A stretch of 64,000 bases of DNA from CAIMFV01 sp040757715 (lineage in GTDB: Bacteria; Pseudomonadota; Alphaproteobacteria; Caulobacterales; Caulobacteraceae): positions 144,413 through 208,412 of the forward strand of contig JBFLWS010000005.1 of assembly GCA_040757715.1 (NCBI GenBank). The letters run 5' to 3'. The translations under genes were made by a program, and so were the position numbers. Shown here one piece after another: positions 33,584 to 41,719 of this stretch. How positions within the stretch are numbered: the first letter of the stretch is position 1; every line of letters starts with the position of its first letter. The notes beneath the pieces were generated by a model. It had not been told where the DNA came from and did not search any database. It saw only the letters and a list, made by a program, of their open reading frames with translations.

Positions 33584-33748
33584 AGGACGAAGCACGCGTC
33601 ACCCTCAACTCCGCATCCGCAGCGCCGCAGGCGACGCCGCATCGATCGTCGGAAGGGAAATCCTTCCGCTCGAATCGCTTACACCAGTAAAGAGTAACCT
33701 GGTTTCCAAGCCGTTAAACCGAGAAACGCCGTCAGGGGAATTTCATAG

Positions 33749-34291
33749 ATGAACAATTTACGACAGGTCTATGCGCTTGGAGACGTACATCCGATCCTGC
33801 CGCCGGAGGGTGAATACTGGATAGCGCCGGGCGCCGTGGTGATCGGGCGAGTGGAGCTGAAAAAGAACGCCAGTATCTGGTTCGGTTCGGTGTTGCGCGG
33901 AGACAATGATCCCATCGTCATCGGCGAGAACAGCAACATCCAGGACGGCTCGGTGCTGCACACCGACGTGGGCGTGCCCCTCACCATCGGGGCCAATGTC
34001 ACCGTGGGGCACAAGGTGATGCTGCACGGCTGCACGGTGGGGGACGGCTCGCTCATCGGCATCGGCTCCATTGTGCTCAATGGAGCCAAGATCGGCCGCA
34101 ACTGCCTCATCGGCGCCAATTCCCTGATCACCGAGGGCAAGGAGATCCCGGACAACTCGGTGGTCATGGGCGCCCCGGGCAAGGTGGTGCGCGAGGTGGA
34201 CGAGCGGGTGCTGGCGGTGTTGAAGGGCTCGGCCGAGGTCTATGTGCGCAACTGGCAGCGCTATGCGGCGGGGTTGAAGGCGGTGGGGTGA
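33749..34291 (+). CDS. Gamma-class carbonic anhydrase-like hexapeptide protein (YrdA/PaaY type)
   Basis: 180 residues of left-handed beta-helix hexapeptides: YWIAPGAVVIGRVELKKNASIWFGSVLRGDNDPIVIGENSNIQDGSVLH, with the metal-binding His residues in GSVLHTD and TVGHKVMLHGC, then GSLIGIGSIVLNGAKIGRNCLIGANSLITEGKEIPDNSVVMG. This identifies the gamma-CA family. Activity as carbonic anhydrase is uncertain, as many YrdA/PaaY members have other roles. ATG start with an AGGGG site. Confidence 0.92.
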   Translation: MNNLRQVYALGDVHPILPPEGEYWIAPGAVVIGRVELKKNASIWFGSVLRGDNDPIVIGENSNIQDGSVLHTDVGVPLTIGANVTVGHKVMLHGCTVGDGSLIGIGSIVLNGAKIGRNCLIGANSLITEGKEIPDNSVVMGAPGKVVREVDERVLAVLKGSAEVYVRNWQRYAAGLKAVG

Positions 34292-34307
34292 ATTTTAATC
34301 CGGTTTA

Positions 34308-34325
34308 TCCCGCCGGAAGGCGGGA
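34308..34325. repeat. Short palindromic hairpin, second copy
   Basis: tcccgcc-ggaa-ggcggga, immediately downstream of the carbonic-anhydrase stop and matching 28800-28817, including the following cctag. Confidence 0.6.
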
Positions 34326-34351
34326 CCTAGGGCTTGGCCTATCCTTTATTC

Positions 34352-34462
34352 CCGTCATCCTAGGGCTTGGCCCTAGGACCCACCTCTCCGCCGCCCCGGT
34401 CTATCCGGAGGGGGTCTTGCGACTGCTGCGTGGGTCCTCGGGACAAGAGCCCGAGGATGACC
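34352..34462. repeat. Family 2 inverted-repeat pair
   Basis: The left arm gtcatcctagggcttggccc plus taggacccac (34353-34382) and the right arm gtgggtcctcgggacaagag plus cccgaggatgac (about 34430-34460) are imperfect reverse complements 50 bp apart. Each arm is itself a hairpin, so a large cruciform is possible. Lies between convergent genes. Confidence 0.75.
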
Positions 34463-34472
34463 GGGAGGGGGC

Positions 34473-34976
34473 TCACCCCTCGCCCCACACCCGCCGCAGC
34501 CGGCGATCCAGGTCGCCGTCGAGGTTGAACCAGGCGGCCTTTTCCAGCGGCGCCTCGATCACCATCAGGTGGTCGGTCCCGGACAGCCGCCGCGACAGGG
34601 CGTTGCGCAGGGCCGGGGCGGCGAGGCGGGCGCGGATCAGCCACATTTCCGGGCGCACCCGCACGGTCTCGCCATAGGCGCCGAGCGCCCGCTCGAACGC
34701 CTCCGCCGACAGGCTCTTCAGCTCGGCGATCACCAAGAGCGGCCGCGCGGCGAGAGCGCTCTCCGCCGGGGCCTTGGGCGCGAACAACAGGTCAAGCTCA
34801 GGGCGCTCGGCGGCGGGACGGAACGGACCCTCGGGACGATCGGCCAACTGGCTCGCCGGGGTCACCCGGCCCTCGTCGACAAAAGCTCGAAGCCGGGCGA
34901 GGTCATAGGGGCCCCACACCCGGCCGGAGGCCTCCACATACCAGGGATCCGAGCGCCGCAGGGGCTCCAGCGCCAT
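34473..34976 (-). CDS. GYF_2-domain protein of unknown function
   Basis: 167 residues. The first 60 residues (WYVEASGRVWGPYDLARLRAFVDEGRVTPASQLADRPEGPFRPA) have the W-Y-x-G-P-(Y/F)-x-L-x-x-G-x-I/V-T layout of GYF_2 domains, which bind peptides or other proteins. The C-terminal 100 residues (RPLLVIAELKSLSAEAFERALGAYGETVRVRPEMWLIRARL) look like an alpha/beta domain and are not recognised. Cytoplasmic, monodomain-plus layout. 3 bp downstream of the CinA-like gene, same strand, probably co-transcribed. Confidence 0.75.
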   Translation of the reverse strand: MALEPLRRSDPWYVEASGRVWGPYDLARLRAFVDEGRVTPASQLADRPEGPFRPAAERPELDLLFAPKAPAESALAARPLLVIAELKSLSAEAFERALGAYGETVRVRPEMWLIRARLAAPALRNALSRRLSGTDHLMVIEAPLEKAAWFNLDGDLDRRLRRVWGEG

Positions 34977-34979
34977 GGA

Positions 34980-35744
34980 TCAGTCCTCGATCAGGCGGGC
35001 CTTGTCGACGCCGGCGCCGGCGAGGGCCGCCACCAGCTCGGCCACCACCGCCTCCACCTCGGCCGGATCGCGTCCGCGCACCACCAGGTTGGAGCCATAG
35101 CCGTCCGGACCGAAGAAGGGGTAGCTGCCCAGCGACATGTGCGGGTGGGCCTTGGCCACCCCCTCCAGCGGGGCGGCGATGACGCCCTCGCCCGAGCCCT
35201 CCACCCGCACGGTCTTGGCGATGACCACCCGCCCTCCCTTCAGGCGCCAGCCGATGTCCTCCAGCATGCCGCGCATGATCGAGGGCACGCCGGCCAGCAC
35301 GAACACATTGCCGATCTGGAAGCCGGGCGGGCCGCTCACCGGGTTCATCACCTTGGAGCCGCCCTCGGGGATGCGGGCCATGCGCCGGCGCGCGGCGTTG
35401 GGCGGCTCGCCGAAGCGGGCGGTCATGGCGGCGATGATCTCGTCGTCTTCAAGCAAGGCGACGCCAAAGGCCTCGGCCACGCAGTCGGCGGTGATATCGT
35501 CGTGGGTGGGGCCGATGCCGCCGGTGGTGAACAGGTAGTCGTAGCGGGTGCGCAGCGCGTTCACCGCGGCGATGATGTCGTGCTTGTCGTCCGCCACCAC
35601 CCGGGCCTCGGCCAGATCCACGCCCAGGGTGCCGAGAAAGCGGGCGATGGCGTTCAAATTGGTGTCCTGGGTGCGGCCGGAGAGGATCTCATCGCCGATG
35701 ATCAGCACCGCGGCGGTGACGCGTTCCGGGGTTTCGCTGGCCAT
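34980..35744 (-). CDS. CinA N-terminal (molybdopterin-binding-like) domain protein
   Basis: 254 residues: VTAAVLIIGDEILSGRTQDTNLNAIARFLGTLGVDLAEARVVADD, LFTTGGIGPTHDDITADCVAEAFG, MNPVSGPPGFQIGNVFVLAGVPSIMRGML. This is the MoaB/Mog-like domain that forms the N-terminal part of CinA. The nicotinamide-nucleotide deamidase half is absent, as in the short 'competence/damage-inducible protein A' group. ATG 35744 has GGAG 9 nt upstream; ATG 35759 is possible but lacks a site. Confidence 0.9.
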   Translation of the reverse strand: MASETPERVTAAVLIIGDEILSGRTQDTNLNAIARFLGTLGVDLAEARVVADDKHDIIAAVNALRTRYDYLFTTGGIGPTHDDITADCVAEAFGVALLEDDEIIAAMTARFGEPPNAARRRMARIPEGGSKVMNPVSGPPGFQIGNVFVLAGVPSIMRGMLEDIGWRLKGGRVVIAKTVRVEGSGEGVIAAPLEGVAKAHPHMSLGSYPFFGPDGYGSNLVVRGRDPAEVEAVVAELVAALAGAGVDKARLIED

Positions 35745-35816
35745 GGGGCGGGGCTCCATTATGTAGGGGCGGGCGCGAGTCTTGGCCCGCGCCGTCCTCC
35801 GTCACCTAGGCCGCCC

Positions 35817-36542
35817 ATGCGCTTCCCGCAACCGTTGATCCGCGCCCGACTTGTCAAGCGCTACAAACGTTTCTTGGCCGATGTGGTGCTGGATGAGACG
35901 GGCGAGGCGCTCACCGCGCACTGCCCCAATCCGGGGGCCATGCTGGGCTTGCAGAACCCTGGTTCCACCGTCTGGCTGTCGAAGAGCGAGCGGCCGGGGC
36001 GCAAGCTCCCCTACACTCTGGAGCTGGTGGAGGCGGACGGGGGCCTGGTGGGCGTCAACACCCTCCTGCCCAACCGACTGGTGGGGGAGGCGCTGGCGGA
36101 AGGGCGCATCGTCGAGCTCGCGGCGTATCCCCGCATCCGGCCGGAGGTGAAGTTCGGCGAGGCGAGCCGGGCCGACTTTCGCCTGGAGGCTGAAGACGGC
36201 GCCGTGTGCTGGCTGGAGGTGAAGAACGTGCACCTCATGCGCACGCCGGGGCTCGCGGAATTCCCCGACTGTGTGGCAGCCCGCTCGCGCAAACACTTGG
36301 GGGAGCTGGCCGCCCGGGTGGCGGCGGGGGAGCGCGCGGTGATGCTGTTCGTGGTCCAGCGCATGGATTGCACCCGCTTTGCTCCGGCGGCGGACCTCGA
36401 TCCGGCCTTCGCCGCGGCCCTCACAGATGCGGCCCGCGCGGGGGTGGAGGTGCTGGTCTATGGCTGTGAGGTGCGTGAGGCGGGGGTGGTGATCGCGGGC
36501 AGGGTGAGAGCGATCAACTGTGGCGTTCACCTGGGAAAATAA
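35817..36542 (+). CDS. sfsA: SfsA family protein (sugar fermentation stimulation)
   Basis: 241 residues: LIRARLVKRYKRFLADVVLDETGEALTAHCPNPGAMLGLQNPGSTVWLSKS, then GGLVGVNTLLPNRLVGEAL, RADFRLEAEDGAVCWLEVKNVHL and FPDCVAARSRKHLGELA. The C-terminal half has a PD-(D/E)XK-like D-x(n)-E-x-K (LEVKNV), and the N-terminal half an OB-like domain. The family is linked to maltose-gene regulation and nucleic-acid binding. ATG at 35817 gives the family's normal length; the open frame continues upstream opposite cinA but is not coding. Divergent from cinA. Confidence 0.93.
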   Translation: MRFPQPLIRARLVKRYKRFLADVVLDETGEALTAHCPNPGAMLGLQNPGSTVWLSKSERPGRKLPYTLELVEADGGLVGVNTLLPNRLVGEALAEGRIVELAAYPRIRPEVKFGEASRADFRLEAEDGAVCWLEVKNVHLMRTPGLAEFPDCVAARSRKHLGELAARVAAGERAVMLFVVQRMDCTRFAPAADLDPAFAAALTDAARAGVEVLVYGCEVREAGVVIAGRVRAINCGVHLGK

Positions 36543-36578
36543 GCTAGGCTGCCGTAGATTTTCGGGCGGGGAAAGCGC

Positions 36579-37208
36579 GTGACCATTAAACCGAACCGCT
36601 TCGACCTCGTCGCCGGAGTGATAATTGGCTCGTTTCTGGTGCTCGGATTGTCATGGGAGCTGGGATTTATCGCCGTTCGTTTTTTCTTTGGGGCTCAAGT
36701 GGTCAGTGAGGGGACGGCCGTCGCAGTCATAGCCATTTTGTCGGCAAATCTCGCGATGGGGTCATTCGTGGTCACGCAGTTCGCAAATCTCAGTGTCTTT
36801 CGCGTTCGCCTATTGGTTGACAGCATAGAAATCAGAGGAATGCTTCGGAATCGACGAATTCGCGCCGTCGACATCGACCAGATATATTTCACCGAATATT
36901 CCAGATATGGACACATCGTTCTGAGCTTCGGCCCAGGTTCGGCTTCAATGTCCAGCCTGCTCTGGTCGAGAGAGGCATTTTATAATTTGATGGCCGAAGT
37001 GGCGAGCTGGGCTGCGCGCCTCGAAATGCCCGCGCCCGTCACAGTCGATACGGTAAATCCCGGAAAGGACGAGGTCTCCAAACGGGCCCTAAAGAAGCAG
37101 AAGTCTGCGTACGCGCAGGATTGGGTTGCCAGTACGCTGATATTCGCCGCGCTGACCCTGTTCTCGACGCTGCTTCAGGCCATTTTGCCTTCACCCTTTC
37201 AGTCTTGA
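36579..37208 (+). CDS. Membrane protein with PH-like middle domain
   Basis: 209 residues: two N-terminal hydrophobic helices (VAGVIIGSFLVLGLSWELGFIAV and AVAVIAILSANLAMGSFVVTQF), a central beta-rich soluble part (VDSIEIRGMLRNRRIRAVDIDQIYFTEYSRYGHIVLSFG) resembling bacterial PH-type domains, and a C-terminal helix (STLIFAALTLFSTLLQAIL). Function unknown. G+C content is visibly lower than that of sfsA, as for the following lipoprotein gene, suggesting acquisition. GTG start. Confidence 0.65.
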   Translation: MTIKPNRFDLVAGVIIGSFLVLGLSWELGFIAVRFFFGAQVVSEGTAVAVIAILSANLAMGSFVVTQFANLSVFRVRLLVDSIEIRGMLRNRRIRAVDIDQIYFTEYSRYGHIVLSFGPGSASMSSLLWSREAFYNLMAEVASWAARLEMPAPVTVDTVNPGKDEVSKRALKKQKSAYAQDWVASTLIFAALTLFSTLLQAILPSPFQS

Positions 37209-37300
37209 TTACTCGTTATTCGCAGCGAGCATGAACTTGCCCAACGGGACGGTACACCCACCAACCTCCGCTCATCCTCGCGCATCTGCGGACATCGCAT

Positions 37301-37417
37301 TTTTTGTCATCCTCGCATTTAGTGCGAGGACCCAGGCTTCAGCCTCGCGAACATCTCCTGAAAAAGCAGAGTTGCGGAAGGCTGGGTCCCCGCGACACGC
37401 GCGGGGATGACAAAAAA
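37301..37417. repeat. Family 2 inverted-repeat pair
   Basis: tttttgtcatcctcgcattt with agtgcgaggaccca on the left and ctgggtccccgcgacacgcg with cggggatgacaaaaa on the right, imperfect reverse complements about 50 bp apart. Outer T5/A5 tracts make it a candidate bidirectional terminator between the two low-G+C genes. Confidence 0.75.
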
Positions 37418-37467
37418 TAAGAAACCTGGATCTTCGCGCGAGGACCCAAGATTTATTCGCTTCGATA

Positions 37468-37836
37468 TCAAAATTTGGCCGGCTTCACGGGATAGGCGGC
37501 GTTTTTCAGGTCTTCAGACCTGCCGATCGAATACTTTATCTCACAATCCTGATAGACGCTGGCGTCGATGACGGTTCCGTCGTCTTGCCGAAACCACAGT
37601 TGGATCACATCATCCCCACTGCCCCTCGGTCCCCCAGAGCGGCCGACGCCTAGCAAACGGTCTTTGCTCAAATTCTCGGCCGGCCCGCTTCGAGCCGCTG
37701 CTGACGCATTGGCGCGCGCCACCATCTGGTACGCCTCCGCGTCGGAGATTCCGTAACAAGCGTCGGGCTTGGATTCGGAGCAGCCTTGAACCAAGACGGC
37801 GCAGGCCAGCAGCCCCAATATCGCCATCCATCTCAT
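37468..37836 (-). CDS. Putative small lipoprotein
   Basis: 122 residues. A hydrophobic N-terminus (MAILGLLACAVLVQGC) with lipobox VQGC at C19 predicts a diacylated, membrane-anchored protein. The mature part (DACYGISDAEAYQMVARANA, then DVIQLWFRQDDGTVIDASVYQDCEIKYSIG) has two further cysteines that may pair. No family recognised. Relatively low G+C. Confidence 0.7.
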   Translation of the reverse strand: MRWMAILGLLACAVLVQGCSESKPDACYGISDAEAYQMVARANASAAARSGPAENLSKDRLLGVGRSGGPRGSGDDVIQLWFRQDDGTVIDASVYQDCEIKYSIGRSEDLKNAAYPVKPAKF

Positions 37837-37938
37837 CGGTCACCGCCTCGGGAGTTACAACTGAGCGACACGGGAAACTACCTTAGCGGAAATCTGACCA
37901 CCACAGCAATCGGGTGGCGCTCGCGCTTTATCCCCCCC

Positions 37939-38865
37939 TCACGCCCGCGGGTGGGCCTTGGCGTAGGCGGCGAGGAGCCCCGCCGCGTCCACATCCGTAT
38001 AGCGCTGGGTGGTGGAGAGGGAGGCGTGGCCGAGCAGCTCCTGAATGGTGCGCAAGTCCGCGCCCGCCCCCAACAGGTGGGTGGCGAAGGCGTGGCGAAG
38101 GGCGTGGGGCGTGGCGGTGTTGGGCAGGCCGAGCCGCGCGCGCAGGGTCTGCATCAGGGCCTGCACATGCCGGGGCGACAGGGGCCCGCCGCGCTTGGCC
38201 CGGAACAAGGCCCCCTCGGGGGTGAGGGCGAAGGGCGCCTCGGCGCGATAGGCCTCCACCGCCTCGCGCACCGCCGGCAGCACCGGGGCGAGGCGGGTCT
38301 TGTTCCCCTTGCCGGTGATGCGCAGCACCTCGCTTAAGGGCGCATCGGCGCCGGTCAATGAGAGGGCCTCGGAGATGCGCAGGCCGCAGCCATAGAGGAG
38401 GGTGAGCACGGCGGCGTCCCTGGCCTGCTCCCACGGCTCGCGATCCTCATCGAGGGCCGCCTCGCCGATGAGCCCGAAGGCCTGGTCCTCCGACACCGGC
38501 CGGGGGGCGGAGGGCTTCACCCGCGGTCCCCGCACCACGGCGAGGCGGGAGGTCTCGATGCCCTGACGCCGGTCGAGCCAGCGAAAGAAGCTGCGGATGG
38601 CCGAGAGGTTCTGGCTGAGCGAGCGGGGCGACAGGGGCGGCTCGCCCCCCCGGCGATGGGCGAGATAGGCGCGCAGCTCGGCGGGGGTCACGCTTGAGAG
38701 GTCGGCCTGGCTCAAGGCCTCGCCGCGATGCTGACCAAGAAAGGCGAGGAAGGCGCCCACCCCCCGGCGATAGGACTCCAAGGTGCGCGGCGAGGCCCGC
38801 CGCTCCAGGGCCAGATAGGCGATGAAGCCGTCCAGCGATTGTTGAGCAGTTACAGCAACGGCCAT
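37939..38865 (-). CDS. xerC: Site-specific tyrosine recombinase XerC
   Basis: 308 residues: N-terminal core-binding SAM-like domain (AQQSLDGFIAYLALERRASPRTLESYRRGVGAFLAFL), then the catalytic domain with Arg in LLYGCGLRISEALSL, Lys in GKGNKTR, HxxR in TPHALRHAFATHLL, His in GHASLSTTQRY and the nucleophile Tyr in that block. It resolves chromosome dimers at dif with XerD. ATG 38865 begins MAVAVTAQQSLDGF. It overlaps the DUF484 gene by 16 bp, the usual pairing of these two families. Confidence 0.95.
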   Translation of the reverse strand: MAVAVTAQQSLDGFIAYLALERRASPRTLESYRRGVGAFLAFLGQHRGEALSQADLSSVTPAELRAYLAHRRGGEPPLSPRSLSQNLSAIRSFFRWLDRRQGIETSRLAVVRGPRVKPSAPRPVSEDQAFGLIGEAALDEDREPWEQARDAAVLTLLYGCGLRISEALSLTGADAPLSEVLRITGKGNKTRLAPVLPAVREAVEAYRAEAPFALTPEGALFRAKRGGPLSPRHVQALMQTLRARLGLPNTATPHALRHAFATHLLGAGADLRTIQELLGHASLSTTQRYTDVDAAGLLAAYAKAHPRA

Positions 38866-39539
38866 CTTGAGGCCACGCGCTCCACCACCCGGCCGAGGAA
38901 GGCCACCAGGTCCGCGCCCATGCAGGGGGTGAAGCCGTCGGCTTCTCCCGAGGCGAAGGCGAGGAGGCCGGCCCGCTCGGGCGCCCATAGCGACAGGCGA
39001 ATGAGGGCGGCGCTTTTGACCGACAGGGCCGCCTCGCCGAACAGTTCGCCGGCTTCCGGGCAGGGGCCGAGGCGCCAGCCCTCGTGCGGGCCGAGCATGC
39101 GGTCCACCGCGCCGGCGGGAAGCGCCTTCCAGCCGATGGGCGTCACCGTGGCGTCCTCCCCCGGCTCGACGCCGAGCATGGCCCCGAGGAGGCCGAACTT
39201 GCCCCGCGCCGCCTCGTCCACCCGGCGGGCGAGATCGGCGTTGTTGCGGCTTTCCAGGAGGTCGAGGCTGAGGCCGTGCGTCTCCGACTGGGCAGTGAAA
39301 TTGGCCGCGGCCATGTCCTCCACCGCCTGGCGGGCGGACTGTTCGCGGGCATGGGCGGCCTCGAGGCGGGCGAGGGCGGCGGGCAGGAACTCCACCACAT
39401 TGTGAGCGATCACCCGAAGCCCGAGCTGGGCCAGGGCCTCAGGATCGCCGCGCAGGGCCTCGGCCTGGGCCAGCACCTGAGGGCGCAGCGCCTCCCAGTC
39501 GGGATTGGCGGCGGGGGGCTGTTCCTTGGGGGCGGTCAT
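38850..39539 (-). CDS. DUF484 family protein
   Basis: 229 residues, GAF-like family DUF484: VIAHNVVEFLPAALARLEAAH, a coiled-coil stretch, FTAQSETHGLSLDLLESRNNADLARRV and a C-terminal segment with LWAPERAGLLAFASGEADGFTPCMGADLVAFLGRVVERV. It is commonly found directly upstream of xerC, as here with an overlap. Function unknown, possibly ligand-binding. Confidence 0.9.
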   Translation of the reverse strand: MTAPKEQPPAANPDWEALRPQVLAQAEALRGDPEALAQLGLRVIAHNVVEFLPAALARLEAAHAREQSARQAVEDMAAANFTAQSETHGLSLDLLESRNNADLARRVDEAARGKFGLLGAMLGVEPGEDATVTPIGWKALPAGAVDRMLGPHEGWRLGPCPEAGELFGEAALSVKSAALIRLSLWAPERAGLLAFASGEADGFTPCMGADLVAFLGRVVERVASRWPLL

Positions 39540-39590
39540 GGGGCGGGAAACCGATTCGAAACGAGCGCCTATCGGACGCCGACGCGCGCA

Positions 39591-41174
39591 TCAGATCAAG
39601 GGGATCAGCTCAGGTTCGTCGTTATCGCTCGCGCGCCAGGGCTGGGCGAGGATGGCGGCGTAGAGGAGGAGTCCAAAGGCGGCGAGGGCGCAAAGGAGGG
39701 CCGGGACCGGCTCGCCCAGCTGGGCCAGCTGACGCCCGTCGAGGAAACAGGCCGCGCCGGTGAAGCTGTAATGCGGGTCCGTCCCCAGCTTGGCCGCGCA
39801 GCCGCTGAAGAGGGAGAGCTGCAAGGCCCAGACCGCCAGGGTGAAGCCCGCGGTGTAGCCGAACAGCAGCCGCTGCAAGAGGCCGCCGCGCCAGCCCAGC
39901 GCAAAGGCGAGGCCGAGCGGGGCGGCCAGCACGTGCAGATAATAGCCGGGCGTCGAGGCCCCTCGCCCGGTGAGGGCCACGAAGGCCAGCACGTGGTAGA
40001 GCAAGGACAGCACCAGCGGCGCGGCGAGGAAGGCCGGCGCCCAATCTATGATGGTTTCCGACGGCTCGACCTCGCGCAGGCTGCAGCTCCAGTTCCACAG
40101 GCTGAGCGCCACCAGCAGCACCGGCCCCAGGATGAAGTATTCCGGCGGGCGGGCCAGCGACCAGGTTCCCGTCCAGGCGAAGGTGGCCACGAAGGCGGCG
40201 AGGCCGCGGGCGAGCGCGAGGGGCGAGGCGTTATGGGCGAGGCCGGCCATCAGCCCGCCCTGCGCCTTCAGCTGCACGAAGTCCTGGCCGCCGGTGAGGT
40301 CGCCGGTGGCCTGATACTGGGCGAGATACCACCAGCCGCCCACGAGAAGCGCCACGACCCCGGTGGCCGCGGCGGCGAAGAGCCCCTCGCGCAGCTCGCC
40401 CTTCCTCCAGCCGAGGAAGACCAGGAAGGCCACGTAGCCGACAAGGATAGGTAGGAAGAGCGCCTTGGTGAGGAGGCCAAGGCCGAGCGCCAGACCAGCC
40501 ACCAGCCACACCGCGGGCTGGCGCAGGCGCTGGTTCAGCAGCAACAGCATGGTCCAGGCGATGGCCGCTTCCAGAAGACACAGGGAGTCGTTGCCGAGGC
40601 GGGCGAGGCTCGGGAAGAATTGCGGCGCGGCGAAGGGCCAGAGCGCCATGATCGGAGTGAGCTTCGCCAGTCGCTCGCCGCCAAAGATCGTCGTGGCCAT
40701 GACCCCGCCGGCGAGACCGGCGAAGGCGATCAGCCACGAGACCAGGCGCAGCAACTCCAGCCCGTGCTTGAAGTCGAGCCCTCGCGCCAGCTGGAAGGCG
40801 GGCAAGAGGGCCGCATAGTAGAGCGGCGGGTGCTGAGCTTCCCAGTTGGAGGTGGTGCTATCGGCGAAGACGCCGGGTCTCGCGCCGTCCAGCGCGACGC
40901 CATGTTGGTGGAAACTGCGATAGGTCTCGCCGCCATTCCCCTCGAACGGCGGGGCGTTGGTGTAGGGGCGCGGGCCCTTATAGCGCTGCAGGTCGGCCGA
41001 CAGACTGTCGCGGCCCAGCGCCAGCGGATGACGGCGGTCGGCCAGTTCCTGCAAATAGGACCAGTGGGCGGTCTCGTCCGCGCCCTCGAAGGGCGGCAGG
41101 ATCAGGCAGGCGCCGACGCCGGCCAGGAACACCGCCGCCAGGATCAGAAGGATGAGCTTCCGCGTCTCGCCCAT
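39591..41174 (-). CDS. Multi-pass membrane protein, DUF2142/GT-C-like
   Basis: 527 residues with roughly ten hydrophobic helices. The first periplasmic loop holds the acidic pair in LPPFEGADETAHWSYLQELAD, the position of the catalytic Asp-Glu of GT-C glycosyltransferases and of DUF2142 proteins, and later loops carry SNWEAQHPPLYYAALLPAF and FPSLARLGNDSLCLLEAAIAW. This suggests a polyprenyl-phosphate-sugar-dependent transferase or relative of envelope glycan synthesis. Substrate unknown. 7 bp downstream of queF on the same strand. Confidence 0.75.
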   Translation of the reverse strand: MGETRKLILLILAAVFLAGVGACLILPPFEGADETAHWSYLQELADRRHPLALGRDSLSADLQRYKGPRPYTNAPPFEGNGGETYRSFHQHGVALDGARPGVFADSTTSNWEAQHPPLYYAALLPAFQLARGLDFKHGLELLRLVSWLIAFAGLAGGVMATTIFGGERLAKLTPIMALWPFAAPQFFPSLARLGNDSLCLLEAAIAWTMLLLLNQRLRQPAVWLVAGLALGLGLLTKALFLPILVGYVAFLVFLGWRKGELREGLFAAAATGVVALLVGGWWYLAQYQATGDLTGGQDFVQLKAQGGLMAGLAHNASPLALARGLAAFVATFAWTGTWSLARPPEYFILGPVLLVALSLWNWSCSLREVEPSETIIDWAPAFLAAPLVLSLLYHVLAFVALTGRGASTPGYYLHVLAAPLGLAFALGWRGGLLQRLLFGYTAGFTLAVWALQLSLFSGCAAKLGTDPHYSFTGAACFLDGRQLAQLGEPVPALLCALAAFGLLLYAAILAQPWRASDNDEPELIPLI

Positions 41175-41181
41175 GCTCGAT

Positions 41182-41643
41182 CTAGCCTCTGCCGCGATAG
41201 GGGGGCACGCCCTGGTCGGGCAGCCACAGGCCCTCCGGCGCGGGGCCGGTCTGGTAGAAGATGTCGATGGGAATGCCGCCCCTCGGATACCAATAGCCGC
41301 CGATGCGTAGCCAGATCGGCTCGGCCTCGGTCACAATGCGCTTGCCGATGGCCACGGTGCAGTCCTCGTGGAAGGCGCCGTGATTGCGGAAACTGCCGAG
41401 GAAGAGCTTCAGCGACTTGGACTCGATCAGCCAATCGCCCGGCGCATAGTCGATCACCAGGTGGGCGAAGTCGGGCTGGCCCGTGACCGGGCAGAGCGAG
41501 GTGAACTCCGGCGCGGTGAAGCGGGCGAGGTAGAGCGTGCCCTTGTGCGGATTGGGCACGCGCTCGAGGATGGCGGTCTCCGGACTGTCGGGCAGGTCCG
41601 CCTTGGCGCCGAGCTGGGTGAGGGACGAGGCGTCGCTGGTCAT
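41182..41643 (-). CDS. queF: NADPH-dependent 7-cyano-7-deazaguanine reductase (type I)
   Basis: 153 residues, the short unimodular QueF form. Catalytic Cys51 and Asp58 in FTSLCPVTGQPDFAHLVIDY, the QueF motif ESKSLKLFLGSFRNHGAFHEDC and the C-terminal YWYPRGGIPIDIFYQTG. It reduces preQ0 to preQ1 in queuosine synthesis. No other que genes are in the window. Confidence 0.96.
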   Translation of the reverse strand: MTSDASSLTQLGAKADLPDSPETAILERVPNPHKGTLYLARFTAPEFTSLCPVTGQPDFAHLVIDYAPGDWLIESKSLKLFLGSFRNHGAFHEDCTVAIGKRIVTEAEPIWLRIGGYWYPRGGIPIDIFYQTGPAPEGLWLPDQGVPPYRGRG

Positions 41644-41719
41644 GATCCTCGCTTAGCCCCCTCCCGCGTCGCGCGCAATGTAGCTACCATGTTACTAATC
41701 AATGATCAGGAGAGGCGAC

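Larger units (their letters stand above)
33388..33748. other. Divergent regulatory region between phoH and the gamma-carbonic anhydrase gene
   Basis: 361 bp between two divergent starts. On the minus strand it carries three consecutive hairpins ending in a U-tract (33454-33583). The right-hand 100 bp is A+T-richer and should contain both promoters. No gene is supported. Confidence 0.7.

Noticed and set aside
33490..33640. A known riboswitch or SRP/6S RNA upstream of phoH
   Set aside because: The hairpins do not match any consensus I can recall, so only an unnamed leader or small RNA is proposed.
34569..35816. The long plus-strand extension of the sfsA frame
   Set aside because: It lies antisense to the CinA-like and GYF_2 genes, and sfsA homologues begin at the ATG at 35817.
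37939..38865. Integrase marking a genomic island
   Set aside because: The recombinase is a 308-residue XerC preceded by DUF484 in a housekeeping arrangement, not an element-borne integrase.
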